DNA of 64,000 nt from Haematococcus lacustris (taxonomy: Eukaryota > Chlorophyta > Chlorophyceae > Chlamydomonadales > Haematococcaceae), in the NCBI GenBank assembly GCA_030144725.1, contig JASKMD010000001.1, positions 418,533 to 482,532 on the forward strand. Direction: 5' to 3'. The notes under the pieces are model-generated. The model was given only the letters and a program-made list of their open reading frames with translations. It had not been told where the DNA came from and searched no databases. Made by a program: the position numbers and the translations under genes. Positions within the stretch are counted from its first letter, which is position 1, and each line of letters opens with the position of its first letter. This document shows positions 24,101 through 34,547 of the stretch, one piece after another.

Positions 24101-26197
24101 GCCTACTGCCCCCCTCACAGCACCCCCCCTTGGAACCCCCCACCCCCCCCAGCCCCCCCAGCGGGCACTGCAGCCGCCCCCCCAACACCACATGATGCAC
24201 GAGCACCAGGGGGGGTGGGGACCCTGGCAAGGGGGGGGGGAGCACCCCAGGGGGGGGGGGGGGGCGCGTGGCCAGGGGTAGGGCGTGTAGCTGCAGGGGG
24301 GGAGAGGGGGTTCAAGAGCGCCCTGGGCTCAGGACCTGCCCTCCATGCAGGGGTGGTCAGAGCCCCATAGGGAGGGCTACCCCCCTGGGGTGAGTCCCCT
24401 CCCCCCTGCTGCTGCGCCCATGCATGGGCAGTGGGCAGGTCCCATGCGGGCTGTGGGGGGGCCAGGTCAGGGGCCTTGGGGGGAGAACGGAAGGCTGGGT
24501 GCAGAAGAAGGGGGGAATGGTCTGCATGCTTGCATGCAAGCGCAGCCCATGCACAGCCATGTGGACATGACGGCAGGGGAGGGCAACCAGGCGTGGAGGG
24601 AGCAGCAGCTGGTGCAGGTAGGCTTAGCTGGAGTGGCTGAGGACGATGTAGTCACTAGCCTGCGTCCAGCTGCTGCTGCTGCTGCTGCTGCCGTCCCTCC
24701 CGTGACAGGGCCCCTCACTCGCCCTCACTTGTTGAAATGCTGCCGCTGCTGCCGCTGCCCCTGATGCTGTCCTCTGCATGAGATGACTAGCTCCCCTCCC
24801 CCCTGCTGCTGCTCCCCCCTCCCCCTCCTCCCCCCTGCTGCTGCTCCCCCCTCCACCCCCTCACCCCTGCTGCTGCCCCCCCTGGTGCCAGGTGGTGGTG
24901 CGGGGCCCGGGCTACAAGGTGCTGGCAGTGCAGGAGCCTGCAGGCTTTGAGCTGCTGATGCTTGCACCAGGCTTCACCCAGGAGGAGGTGGCCGTCAGGG
25001 CATGGGACGAAGGTGACCCCTCCCCCCCCCCCCGCCTCCTCCCTCAGACTGCCCTGACCCTGGCTCCACCCCCCACCCACCCTCTGACCCCTGCTACCCC
25101 CCTGCTGACCCCTGCTATTCCCCATTGACCCCTGCTGTCTCCCGCTGCCCCTGCTACCCCTGCTGCCCCCTGCTGCCCTGCCCTGCCACGAAAAGGTGCT
25201 CACCACCCTCTGCTGAGCATGGGCCTCCTGCCTTTGCTGCCTGCCTGGCACCTTGTTGGCTGACAGTGCTGTGAGGGGAGGCTGGTGACTGGGAGTCCCG
25301 GGCAGGTGGTGGAGCAGGTCACGTGCCAGTCTAAAACTCCTCCTTTCACGCACATTCTTCATTTCTGTACTCTTCGTCCTATAACTAAAGGTACAGTTTT
25401 TAGGGTAGTTTATCAATATTAATATTGATAAATAATGTTGATAATTGATAATTGTTGTTTTGTTTTTGTTTGTATTTTTGTATGTATTTACAGCATGACA
25501 TTATCAATGTTATGGGTATGTCAGGACGCTGCCAGCACTGAGGGGATGTGGGGCCGTAGCCCCCCAAGGGGGTTGTGCCTGGCCTCATGCCGTGCCCCGC
25601 CCCGCCCCGCCCCCTGCAGGACTGCTGCTGGTGCACGCCAGCCCATTGGACCCCATTCAAGCTGAGCTGTGGAGCATGCAGGCCATCCACACCCTGATCA
25701 AACTGCCGTCACGCATCAAGGTGGGTGCATGGCAGCTAGTGCAGCTTAGGGCGTTATGAGGGGAGGGGGAGGGGGAGGGGGAGGGGGGAGGGGGAGGGGG
25801 AGGGGGAGGGGGGGGGGGGGGGGGGGGGGAGGGGGGGAGGGGGAGGGGGGGTCCCTTTCTGTTTCACACAGCCTGTTACTGCAGGCCTGTTGTTGCTGGC
25901 CGCTGCTCCCTCCACCCACTGTGTGTCACGCCAGCTCCTGACCTGACCAGCCCCTCCACTTCACTGCACATCACTTCACTCCCATGCAATGCACTCCCAC
26001 TGCAATGCACATCACTTCACTCCCCTCCACTTCACAGCCCCTGACCTGACCTGACCTGCCCCTGCACTTCACAGGCGCGTAGTGCTCAGGCGTTAATGAC
26101 GCTGCATGGGCAGCTGTACGTGCGCGTGGATGTGGGTGACAGCAACTCCTGCGGCAATGGGACCCCTGTGGAGGAGCCTACGCTGGAGCTGTTCTAG
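18191..26197 (+). CDS. Tudor-like plus HSP20-like (plant ARID-type) chromatin protein
   Basis: Exons with matching phases: 18191-18395 (ATG at 18191 is the likeliest start), 18786-18886, 19057-19164, 19329 onward (low complexity, donor not located), then 22920-23067, an uncertain part, 24892-25012, 25620-25720 and 26075-26197 (TAG). Exons 1-3 join to give PIPKGLEGQAMVGHRVSVFW, PLDRARYRGLVKEYRPGQ and DKPYLVVYDDGDTEAVALWE, a Tudor-like fold as in plant PDS5-type and histone-reader proteins (V-W-P-L-D start, YDDGD strand). Exon 4 opens with RGRARGRGRGQGRGRQ, AT-hook/RGG-like. The last three exons join to give GYKVLAVQEPAGFELLMLAP, GFTQEEVAVRAWDEG, IKLPSRIK and ALMTLHGQLYVRVDV, matching the HSP20-like domain at the C-terminus of plant ARID proteins. 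No ARID domain was found. A role in reading chromatin marks is inferred from the domains. The middle is Gly/Ala/Pro repeat and partly intronic. Confidence 0.7.
20434..20521. repeat. (GGGGCA)n hexanucleotide
   Basis: About 14 units inside the Tudor-domain gene; reads GQ repeats if translated. The same hexamer, inverted, recurs at 21337-21371, 21945-21980 and massively at 62809-63178. Confidence 0.85.
22643..22894. repeat. (CACCCCT)n heptanucleotide
   Basis: About 35 near-perfect heptamers ending 25 bases before the acceptor of the 22920 exon, so almost certainly intronic. Because 7 is not a multiple of 3 it is open in all frames as HPSPLTP. Confidence 0.9.
25755..25852. repeat. (GGGGGA)n purine tract in intron
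   Basis: A nearly pure G/A tract with a run of more than 20 G, between the 25720 donor and the 26075 acceptor of the Tudor/HSP20-like gene. Confidence 0.85.
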
Positions 26198-27214
26198 GTT
26201 TAGGCCTGGGCCCTAGCTTACTGGACACTGACACTGCTCAACTGCCATGGTCGGATTCCAAGCACTCTGTGAGACATGCATGCAGTCATGCATGGGGTAC
26301 AGCCGTAAGCATGGGAATGAGCATGGGCATGGGCATGGGCATGCAGGCTGCATGTGCTATGAGTGGCGAACCGGGCAGTGCGACGCTCATGAGGTGATTT
26401 TCAATGCTGGTGGTGGCTGTGCTGTTCCCCACATGTCGACTTGGCCCCATGCAGGTGGTGATTGAGGGGTGCACGAGCATGCAAAGGGATGTGATGTGAG
26501 CTGGGTGTGATGCAGTGTGACATGTGGTAGGGATGAAGTGCAATGCATGCGCGCTGCGATGTGCCCTAGACCAGCGCTAGCAGGACCTGCAAGACTGGGC
26601 ACTGCACTGTAGCAGCATGAGGGGCATGAGGGGCATGTAGGCCCAACCAAGGTACTAGCAGTCAGCAGCAGCCAGAAGTAGCAAGAGGAACATGCTGCCG
26701 ACCACCAGTGTGCATTGCAGGTTCAAAACACCCAGTGTGCTGAGCTCTGCTTGCTGGCGGGTGGGTTGGGGTGGCTTGGGCGGCAGCCATCACCCAGATG
26801 AAGTTTGTTCGCCCACCCTTCATGATGTTCAGAGAAGGGGGCGAGGGGCTGCTGCTGCTGCTGCTCCTGACCCAGCCTTCCTCTCCCTCCCACCACTGCT
26901 GCTGCTGCCGCTGCTGCTGCTGTATTCCCAATGTCAAGTGGTTGCCAGGCGATAGCATCACACTAATGAATCACTCCCCTGCAGCCTACTGTTGCTCAAC
27001 AAGGGGCATGGACAGTCATGAGCATTTAGCCACTAGCCTTATGATCATCCCCTCTCACACGCCTATATCCTACTGAACCCACCGCCCACCTTTTTTATTA
27101 CCAACAACTCCTACGTTTATCTCTACTTTGCATTGTCGCTTTGCTGTGTTACCCTGACTGCCTGCGTCGTTGAGACAATGCCAATGCCGAGCCATGTCAT
27201 GTGCATGGGATGAC
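26198..27214. other. 3' flank of the Tudor/HSP20-like gene, no gene seen
   Basis: Contains a GGGCAT tandem (26320-26342) and CTG triplets (26849-26925). No clear TGTAA signal close to the stop. Confidence 0.4.
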
Positions 27215-27560
27215 CCCTCTAAGGATTTGGCTTACATCGCTTCAGCCGTCACCCACCCTTGCCAGCGTCCTTGGGACACTGCTGACATCACGTGACGTGC
27301 ATGTGGCGAGCATCAGGAGAAGATGATGGCTTGCACTGCTGAAGCCGACAGCGGGTAGACCGCCTGGCTGCCCTCCCCCTTGCGGCGTTCAGCCTTGTGT
27401 TGGGTTGCCTGGCCGCCCTCACCCTCTAGAGGTTTGGGACTGTCTGCAACACACTTCATGGATAGGTGCACGGCCACATGGGCACATGGGATGAGGGCGA
27501 AGGTGCACGAGCAAAGGTGGTCATGCTGAAGTTGAGCAAGTCGATGCTCTTAAGTATGCT
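27215..27560 (-). mobile_element. LINE 3' end, related to 48030-49000
   Basis: The minus frame reads FALIPCAHVAVHLSMKCVAD then SPKPLEGEGGQATQHKAERR. It aligns with FMLSPCAPLFVHLALKCVTE and SPEPLEGDGGQAA at the end of the 48-kb element. The non-coding 3' part also matches: GGCTTACATCGCTTCAGCCG at about 27230 and GGCTTACACCGCTTAAGCCG at 48037. Here the frame runs on past the point where the other copy stops. It is a 5'-truncated dead copy. Confidence 0.7.
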
Positions 27561-28823
27561 GTGGTAGGTAGTCCATGGCACGGTTGGGTGAGTGTGGGTG
27601 TTGCAGCTGCATTAATAAACGGATGTATGATGACTACGACGACATTGATAGCGGTCGAGTTGGCAGTAGAAGCATTTGCGTAGCATTACAGCTTGTAGAG
27701 TACCATGCGAGTCGTGGGTGCATTGGCACGTGCAGTTCCGTTATAGTGCACTTTTCCACTTGAGTGCATGAGTGATATGGTAGTGCAATTACGCTGCTTG
27801 TATAACTGGGCGCGTGGTGGGGTGCGTTGATGTGGGGGGAAACACTGCTAGCACACTTGGGCGCATGCGAGTCTTGACGGACATTGGCTCTGATTTTGTA
27901 AACGTGCGTCACGATGGTTGTGGACCCACACCGCGCGCCTCTTTTCGGTGTCTTGGCCGAACCACCCTTGACGCGCCCTGGACCCTTGTTCGGAACTGGT
28001 GCACAATAAACTATATACCAATGCTGGCGAGCAGAGGTCGCAAATGGATGCAAGGCACTCCATGGGCGTTTGTGTGACCATGGGTCAGGTCCCACAAGGT
28101 CTGATAAAATGGCTCGAAAAAATGTACCGTCACTTTTTGTCGCGTATACTGCACTCCAAGAGGTCAAACCGCGACGCCCCGCTGCGGCGTGGTGCTCCGC
28201 AGCTTGGCCTGCGAGGGACGGGCTAAAGTCAACATTGCCCCCCTCCGCGGCATCCTTGACCAGTGACTCCTTGCACCCTGACGGTAGTGCACGTGGATAC
28301 AAGAACGCCGCAACGACGAGCGAGGTAGAGCGGCCACTAGTCGGTCGGTCGGCGTACCGTGATGGGGTGCCGGCATGCAAATCTGCAATGCTGTTCTTGA
28401 GTACGATTTGCTGCTTGTTGCTGCTACGTATCCGTCTAGTTTTTGCGCCCTAGCTTTGATTAATGCTCATAGCTCCCACTAGAAGCTATTGCAGTGTATT
28501 ACATCTGCCCTGCGCAGGAAGCTCCTAAAATTACAGTGCGTTGAAACCTTATTTCTAGGCAGGGAATGCATCAAACGCCGTGCTGACCTGCTGTAGAGCT
28601 GCAAGCGGTGTGCCCCGAGAATCTCTTACACTTTTGGTAGCGTTATCTTTAGGATTAGCACCCATAGATACACCACACATACATACCATGCTCATGTCTA
28701 AGTTACCCCATCATCTCGCGCTCACTAGGCTGCGAAAGTGTAAGAGGTTGTTCTGATTCCTCCAAGCTACCACCAGCGTTCATCAGCGGCGCAAATGATG
28801 CAGACTGGCGGCCATAATTAGCG
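27561..28823. other. Ambiguous ORFs, no supported gene
   Basis: A 248-codon minus frame (27634-28380) overlaps a 127-codon plus frame (28070-28453; LHPDGSARGYKNAATTSEVE, ending hydrophobic). Neither has splice or family support. A 12-bp inverted repeat (CTCTTACACTTT at about 28622, AAAGTGTAAGAG at about 28734) may mark a small foldback element. Confidence 0.35.
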
Positions 28824-28937
28824 ATGGGCCGACGCAGTCAGCGTAGTAAGAAAGGATCGGCGATTATGGCAGCTCGGGTTGCAGCTGGCCTTGCCCCGTG
28901 GACCCGCATGGCCGGCTTCATCGCAAACCGGCTGAAG
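28824..28937 (+). CDS. Candidate first exon of an unrecognised gene
   Basis: ATG opens MGRRSQRSKKGSAIMAARVA then AGLAPWTRMAGFIANRLK, followed at once by a GTAAGG donor. The basic, Ser/Arg/Ala-rich amphipathic N-terminus could be an organelle targeting peptide. Downstream exons were not identified: 29000-29200 and 29540-29960 are Pro/Gln/Ala repeat with several CAG acceptors. Confidence 0.4.
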
Positions 28938-29255
28938 GTAAGGCTTCTGCGGCCCTTGCTGTTCCCTGATCTGTTCCCTGCTCCCTCTACCCCCTCTGCC
29001 CCACAGCCTCCGCCCCACAGCCTCCCCCTGGCAGGTCAGCAGCACAGTGCACCTGCAGCAGCAGCGCACCCGCAGCGGCAGGGCAACAACAGAAGGGCAA
29101 CAGGGCAGCTGCCCCATACCCCTGGCAGCTGTTGCCCCACCCCCGCCGCCCCACCCCCACATTCCCTGGTGCGCTGCTGCTGCTGCCCTGTGATGCTGAC
29201 CTAACTGAGTGGGTGTGGGACAGCAGAGGGTGGTGGTGAGGGTGGTATCCCGCCC

Positions 29256-29430
29256 CGTCGTGCGGTGAAGTGGCTCAGTTGGTTAAGGGTGATTCCTACA
29301 ACTGAGAGGTCGTGGGTTCGACTCCACTACGACGAAAAAATACCTCTGGTGGGACATGTCGGCGCCCCATGCCGGAGTCCTCCCTTAATGCACGCTGGTG
29401 TAAACCGGAGTAGTCTTTCTTTCTTTTTTA
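29256..29430 (+). mobile_element. tRNA-derived SINE
   Basis: TGGCTCAGTTGG at 29271 is a Pol III A box and GGTTCGACTCC at 29315 a B box. The ends CGTCGTG and TACGACG can pair as an acceptor stem, but the D and T arms do not fold properly, so this is not a functional tRNA gene. The body continues through CCTCCCTTAATGCACGCTGG to a pyrimidine-rich tail (TCTTTCTTTCTTTTTT). The same tail sequence recurs at 57206-57292, which marks a repeat family. Confidence 0.7.
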
Positions 29431-29518
29431 CTACTGGCACCCGCTTTAGAAAGAACGCCGCAGCCATCTGCAGTAACCTTGCCACCTGGAAACTTGGCAA
29501 GGGTTGGTGGGCGCCCTG
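29431..29518 (+). repeat. 88-bp direct repeat, copy 1 (copy 2 at 30277-30364)
   Basis: From CTACTGGCACCCGCTTTAGA to GGTTGGTGGGCGCCCTG, identical to 30277-30364 except one base. It begins right after the SINE tail. Confidence 0.9.
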
Positions 29519-30011
29519 TGGGGGTAGGGGTGGGGGTTGCCGCTGCCTCACACCCTGCCGCCCGCTGCCCCACACCCCCACCCCCTACCCACCCCTCCCC
29601 CCCACCATGTCATGCAGGTTTAGCCGCACAGGGCAGCAGCAGCATCGCCCGCGCAGTCCCCAATCCTTGTTGTTGTTGTTGCTGCCCCGCACCCACAGCC
29701 CATAGTCAGGCACCCACTGCCCCCCCACCCCCACCCCAGCAGGTGAGCAGCATAGGGCAGCTGCGGCAGCGCACCCTCAACAGGGCAGCTGCCCCACACG
29801 CCCCCCCCCCCCCCCCCCCTCTGCCCCACCCCCAGCCCCACCCCCATGCAGGTCAGCTGCAGCAGCAGCGCACAGTAGCATGGCAGCATCAGGCCACCCC
29901 AGGGCTTCATGCCTCTGGCAGCTGCCGCCTCTCACCCCCATACTGCTGCCCCCCCTACACCAGCAGGGCAGGACAGCGGTGCATCACCATTGCAGGCCGG
30001 CAAGACCCTGA

Positions 30012-30089
30012 CCTGTTTGGGATGTGAGGTTGAGTAGAGTTGATGGTATACCTGTTTGGGATGTGAGGTTGAGTAGAGTTGATGGTAAT
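30012..30089 (+). repeat. Two tandem copies of a 39-bp unit
   Basis: CCTGTTTGGGATGTGAGGTT...GATGGTA occurs at 30012 and again at 30051, almost without change. Confidence 0.9.
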
Positions 30090-30276
30090 GTTGGTGTAAC
30101 AATTGTAACAATACCTGGTGTGGCAGAAACGTAATCAGTCGGTTCAAGTATATCAGTCCGGTCTATTTGAGACGCTGTTACTTTGTACACCACCTCACAG
30201 CCCGATGCGAGATGCGAGCCGCCCGGTTACCGAACATAACCGCCGGCCCTCGCGCTAGCGCTGTTGTAGACCGTAC

Positions 30277-30364
30277 CTACTGGCACCCGCTTTAGAAAGA
30301 ACGCCGCAGCCATCTGCAGTAACCTTGCCACCTGGACACTTGGCAAGGGTTGGTGGGCGCCCTG
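30277..30364 (+). repeat. 88-bp direct repeat, copy 2
   Basis: See 29431-29518; one mismatch (GGACACTTGG for GGAAACTTGG). Confidence 0.9.
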
Positions 30365-30723
30365 GCCGTGCAGGCCCTTTGATGCAGTAGGCATATCGGA
30401 AAGGCTCGCTGATTAAGGCTGTGTAAGCGCGGCATCAAATGGATCACGGTACATTTCGCCAAAGAGACCTTGTGGGACCTGACCATGGGCCATCAAGTCG
30501 CAACTCTTCCGTGATCGCTTTATTCCTGATGGACGGTGTGGTGCCTTAGGTTCTGCGCAGACAGCTTGGTATGGACGCAATTATTCCTGGACTAATTTAA
30601 TTAATAACTTAGTTACTTAATTGATTATTGAATTAGAGTCCTGGACCAGCTCTGCCATACAACTACCCGTGTGACAGTAGAATAGATGGAGTATGGATAT
30701 ACTGATTGGATATATCCACAATG

Positions 30724-30761
30724 TTGTATCCCTATCCTCATGTGGAGCCCCCTACACTTCT
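30724..30761 (+). repeat. Repeat flanking the Fanzor-like fragment, left
   Basis: TTGTATCCCTATCCTCATGT...CTACACTTCT recurs at 31395-31431 in the same orientation with two differences. The pair brackets the Fanzor-like fragment at 30860-31123. Confidence 0.7.
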
Positions 30762-30859
30762 CCACGCCATGTTTAGTCTAAACGGTGATGTTGTGTGAGG
30801 TGCCATTCTACAGCTATGTAATGACTCCACTCCTAAAGTGGGAATGCATCCGAGGTCTC

Positions 30860-31123
30860 TCACCTGAACGACTCTGCTTGACCTTGCACCACGTTGGTGC
30901 GGGCAGAGCTGACCCGGCTGGTCCGGAAGTCATGCACCAGCACCACACGCCCCGGGAACTGCTTGCATGCCTCCCGTTGCATCTGCTTGACTGGCACACC
31001 CTTGCTGCCAATGTTGCCACTGCCACTGATGCTTGCTGCCCCATAGGCCAGGGCCAGGGGGCGACCTGTGGCAGCCGAGTTGCAGCGTACCCTGGCACCC
31101 TTGACAGTCTGCAGACAAGGCAC
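30860..31123 (-). pseudogene. Fanzor/TnpB-like nuclease fragment (RuvC part)
   Basis: An 87-codon minus frame reads VKGARVRCNSAATGRPLALA, YGAASISGSGNIGSKGVPVK, QMQREACKQFPGRVVLVHDF and RTSRVSSARTNVVQ. A hydrophobic strand followed by acidic-F-R-T-S-R is the layout seen before the zinc ribbon in TnpB and its eukaryotic relatives, the Fanzor proteins, where a catalytic RuvC carboxylate and the DE-x-TS motif occur. The RTSRVSS core is shared with the better-preserved fragment at 60669-61274, so both come from one family. Upstream and downstream parts are missing. It ends in a stop at 30860. A functional protein is unlikely. Confidence 0.55.
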
Positions 31124-31394
31124 ACAAGGAGAGACACATTGTAAGCTCAGGTCAAGTCATGGCTAAGACAAGCATTGTGAGCACACATACTGGCACACAT
31201 ACTGGCTGGGGGTACGGCCTACTCACCTCAGCCTAGAACTTAGCCACCGTGCGCCGCTTGCCCCATAGCTCGCGTTCAACTTCAATGTCCGAGGCATTAC
31301 GATTACGTTTGAGCTGCCTGTTTCGCTGCATCCTCTACCAAGCTCTACAACGACATATCAATGTTATGACTTCTACGACTTACGACAGGCCGTC

Positions 31395-31431
31395 TTGTAT
31401 CCCTATCCTCCTGTGGAGCCCCTACACTTCT
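31395..31431 (+). repeat. Repeat flanking the Fanzor-like fragment, right
   Basis: Second copy of 30724-30761. Confidence 0.7.
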
Positions 31432-31605
31432 TTACAGGTGTCAGGAACCGGTGTGTGTCCCTAACCACCAACCATTCAATAACCAACAACCAATAAGACC
31501 AGCGCAATAAGACCAGCGCCGCAAGACGCGAATAGGCGGCACAGGTAGACGCATGTTTTGAGAGTGCGTGCTGTGACCTGTATCGATTTCTTTCCGTTCT
31601 GGCAG

Positions 31606-31688
31606 ACCTCCCGCCAAGAGGCAGAAGGTGGAGAAGGACAAGAAGGAAGAGGTCAAGCACATGTCAGTGAATGCCCTCTGTCACTAGT
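31606..31688 (+). CDS. Possible terminal exon, basic tail
   Basis: After a pyrimidine-rich CTGGCAG acceptor the frame reads PPAKRQKVEKDKKEEVKHMS then VNALCH and TAG. PAKRQKVEKDKK looks like a nuclear localisation signal. No partner exon was identified between 31124 and 31600, so the gene is unproved. Confidence 0.3.
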
Positions 31689-33749
31689 CATGGCTAGTAG
31701 TTGTCGTCAGCTCTAGTCTGACCTCGAGCCATGGCTAGAGTCACACAGCCACAGCTGCCTGTCACACCTTTCATGCCTTGTCTGCACAGCTTATCTATCC
31801 TACCCAAAAAACAGCCGGGCTGGACATGACACAATCATCTTAACAGGCATACAACCAGAGCATGTAGAGCGAGGCCAGTCACAGGCACAGCTTGCGTGTG
31901 GCATAAGGTGCAGCCCTGCAAAATGTCTCGAGCTGAAGGCCACTCTGGCTATGTTCTTCTCCATTTGTCGTCAGAATGTGCCTCAACTGTGACATGCTCC
32001 ACCCCACCTCCAGCCAGTCGCTGCTTGCCGATTGGGCGGAGGTCGCTGTGGCCCTCGTCCTAATCATGCTAATCCTCACGATCGTCATCACCATTATGGC
32101 ATGCGCCAGTCTGCCTGGTAGCTGGTCTTGAGATGTCATGACAGTCATGGCGTGATGGCAAATCTGCCCAGACCGTGCATGACAGCGTCAGGAGGGTGGG
32201 ATGGCGAGTGGGAATGGCTAAAGGGGGAAGCGAGAGATAGTAAGTGAACCTGGCAAGTAGAACCCGGCTGACATGGGCCACCCTAGCGGGTCAAGGCAGC
32301 CATGCGCATGTTTGACATCACGCATGCCAACAGCTACGGCCCTGCTTGCACAGTCAGTCGTGCAGACTTCACCAAAGACAACATAATGCAGTTCTGCAGT
32401 GTTTCTGTCAGAAGGATGAGGTCAAAAGTCGACCCCATGCTCTAGGTGTAGCTGTAGCTCTCACAGTAGCTGTCAGTGCAGCAATATGTTCATTATCACC
32501 ACTGCTCTGTCACAGCTCTGTCACTGTCACTATCACTGTCTCTGTTGCTCTGAGACTGTCACTGTAGCTTTGTCTTAGCTCGGTCACTGTCACTGTTGCT
32601 CTGTGACTGTCACTGTCACTACAGCTCTCACTGCAACTCTAGGTTCACACTCTAGGTCTACGCCCCAAGGAGTATCGGCAGCACATTGGTATCGGCAGCC
32701 AGCAACCAATGACCAGGAAACCAGCTAGGCAGCCAGCAACCAGGGATCAGGCAGCAATGCACGCATCCCTGGCATCAAAGAAGGTCTATGCTGCAGCAGT
32801 GGTATGTTGGAGCAGTGGTATGCCGGGCCGGGCCAGGAGTCTCCAGGCAGCCACCCTCATGGGCCAGCTGCAGCGGGAGCGCGGGCAGGTTGGCCCAGCA
32901 GGGCAGGTGGGCACCCCACGGGTGCACCCAGCCTTGAGCCAAGGGCATGACAAGACCATGAGGGTGCTGGCGGTGGCATGGCGGTCGTAGTCCATGACCA
33001 GATTGTGCCCCACCTTGTGCCCTACGAATCATGCCCCACATGCATCAAGACACCCCACATGCCTCGTGCGCTATGGTGAGCCGCCGCAAGCACCCATGCT
33101 GTATTGTCTTGCCGCACAGCCTCCAGACAGCTGAAGGACTCCCTGCCTGGACTGGGCAACATGTCTACATGGGGACCACACGCGATGGTGCATCTTCAAC
33201 ACACTGAATGAAGGCCACGGCCCTGACAGTTGTGTTGACCAACCCGTGACCACCAATGTTATGGCTGAATGGTGCTGTCCCATGGGCACATTCTCAGGGC
33301 TTCACGCATTTCTACTTGTTGTCATCACACACCAGCTTACGAGCAAGCAGTATGATATATGATCGTCTTCAGACAGGTGCTGTATCGTTTGTCGATGATA
33401 AGTCTTGGTTGCTTGCGCCCCCCCCTTACTGTGCAGTACAACATGTCAGAGATATCCACAGTGCACTATGATGCATGAGGCTTCGGGGCGATGATAGCAG
33501 CCTAAGTGCTGTCAGCGTGAGGTTAAGCAGCGAGGGGGAGTAAAAGGTGAGTTCCCGGGAGTTATTGCTGCCGTGTAACATTCATGTCGCTACAGTTACT
33601 CCGGTCAGAGATAACGACACCACAAGCTCGACCAGCGCACAATCAACAAATCAGAGCAACAAATCAGAGCAACAAACTCACTTCACAGCTTCCTCGACGC
33701 CCACTGCGACTACTAGTAACCTCAGCGCAGACACAGCAGTAATACAAAA
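31689..33749. other. No supported gene
   Basis: Includes an imperfect CTGTCACTGTCACTGTTGCT repeat at about 32500-32630. The ORF at 32709-32990 (ATLMGQLQRERGQVGPAGQV) and its minus-strand counterparts have no other support. Confidence 0.4.
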
Positions 33750-34496
33750 TGATGCTAAAAATTGACCAGCCTGGCTTGCGGGCCCCTAGACCAGAACGCG
33801 CAGTGGGCCGGAAGCCGCTGGCTGTCAGCGCCGCTGCTGCGCATGTGGTGGGCTTTCTGGAGGAGCGCATTCGCCAGGCACAGCTGGCGGCCCGCAGACA
33901 GCAACAGGCGAGTTGCGTGTCCAAGGCTCGGGGCATTTTACCTTTCTACATTTTACGTGCACTTTGATAGCTGCTAGCAGCGCTCGGGGCGTAACTGGAA
34001 GCACCTGCTTCAACCCTTCGCTTATCAGCTTGCCTCAATTTCTCACAGACAGGCTGTTACTGCCAGGTAGCCTTGCAAGACATTCATACGCACCTTGCTG
34101 TCGCTTGTCACAGAAAGGTTGCTAAATAAAGCACATTGCTCATCGCAGCCAAATAGAGACATCGCTGGGATTAGCGATGACCAGCAGCAAGCAGCAGGCG
34201 CCGCACAAGCGATAATAGTTAACTTTCCGCTCATGCTTTCTGGACATTTGCAGCAACGGCACACTCAGCGTTCGTATACCAGACCCATTTGCAGGTTGCA
34301 ATTGTCGTCAATGTTTCGAGACACAAACAGAAACCACCTGGGGCCCGCGATTCTATGCAGACTCTTCCTCAGCAGCAATCGCCAGTCAACAGCAGCAGCA
34401 TTCGACAGCGTGCAGCTCTCTCTGCGTCTGCCGCATTGGGAGACTAGCCCAGAAACCTTGACTGAGTTGCTGCGCCGATGTAGCCAGGCCTAAGGA
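33750..34496 (+). CDS. Hypothetical, possible two-exon gene
   Basis: A first frame from ATG at 33750 reads MMLKIDQPGLRAPRPERAVG then HVVGFLEERIRQAQLAARRQ, with helix-forming C-terminal composition. A second frame at about 34110-34496 reads LLNKAHCSSQPNRDIAGISD and DSVQLSLRLPHWETSPETLT before TAA. Several CACAG acceptors lie between, but no donor gives an unambiguous join. It stops 52 bases before the kinase ATG, so it could also be 5' leader or an upstream ORF of that gene. Confidence 0.3.
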
Positions 34497-34547
34497 CCCA
34501 TGACCCATTCAGCAGCTCTACCTCAGACATAAACTCCGCAGCGAGCA

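Noticed and set aside
27634..28380. 248-codon minus-strand gene
   Set aside because: No motif, no splice logic, and overlaps another open frame. Composition not clearly coding.
29256..29335. Functional tRNA gene
   Set aside because: A and B boxes are present, but the D arm is misplaced and the T stem does not pair. It continues into a SINE body.
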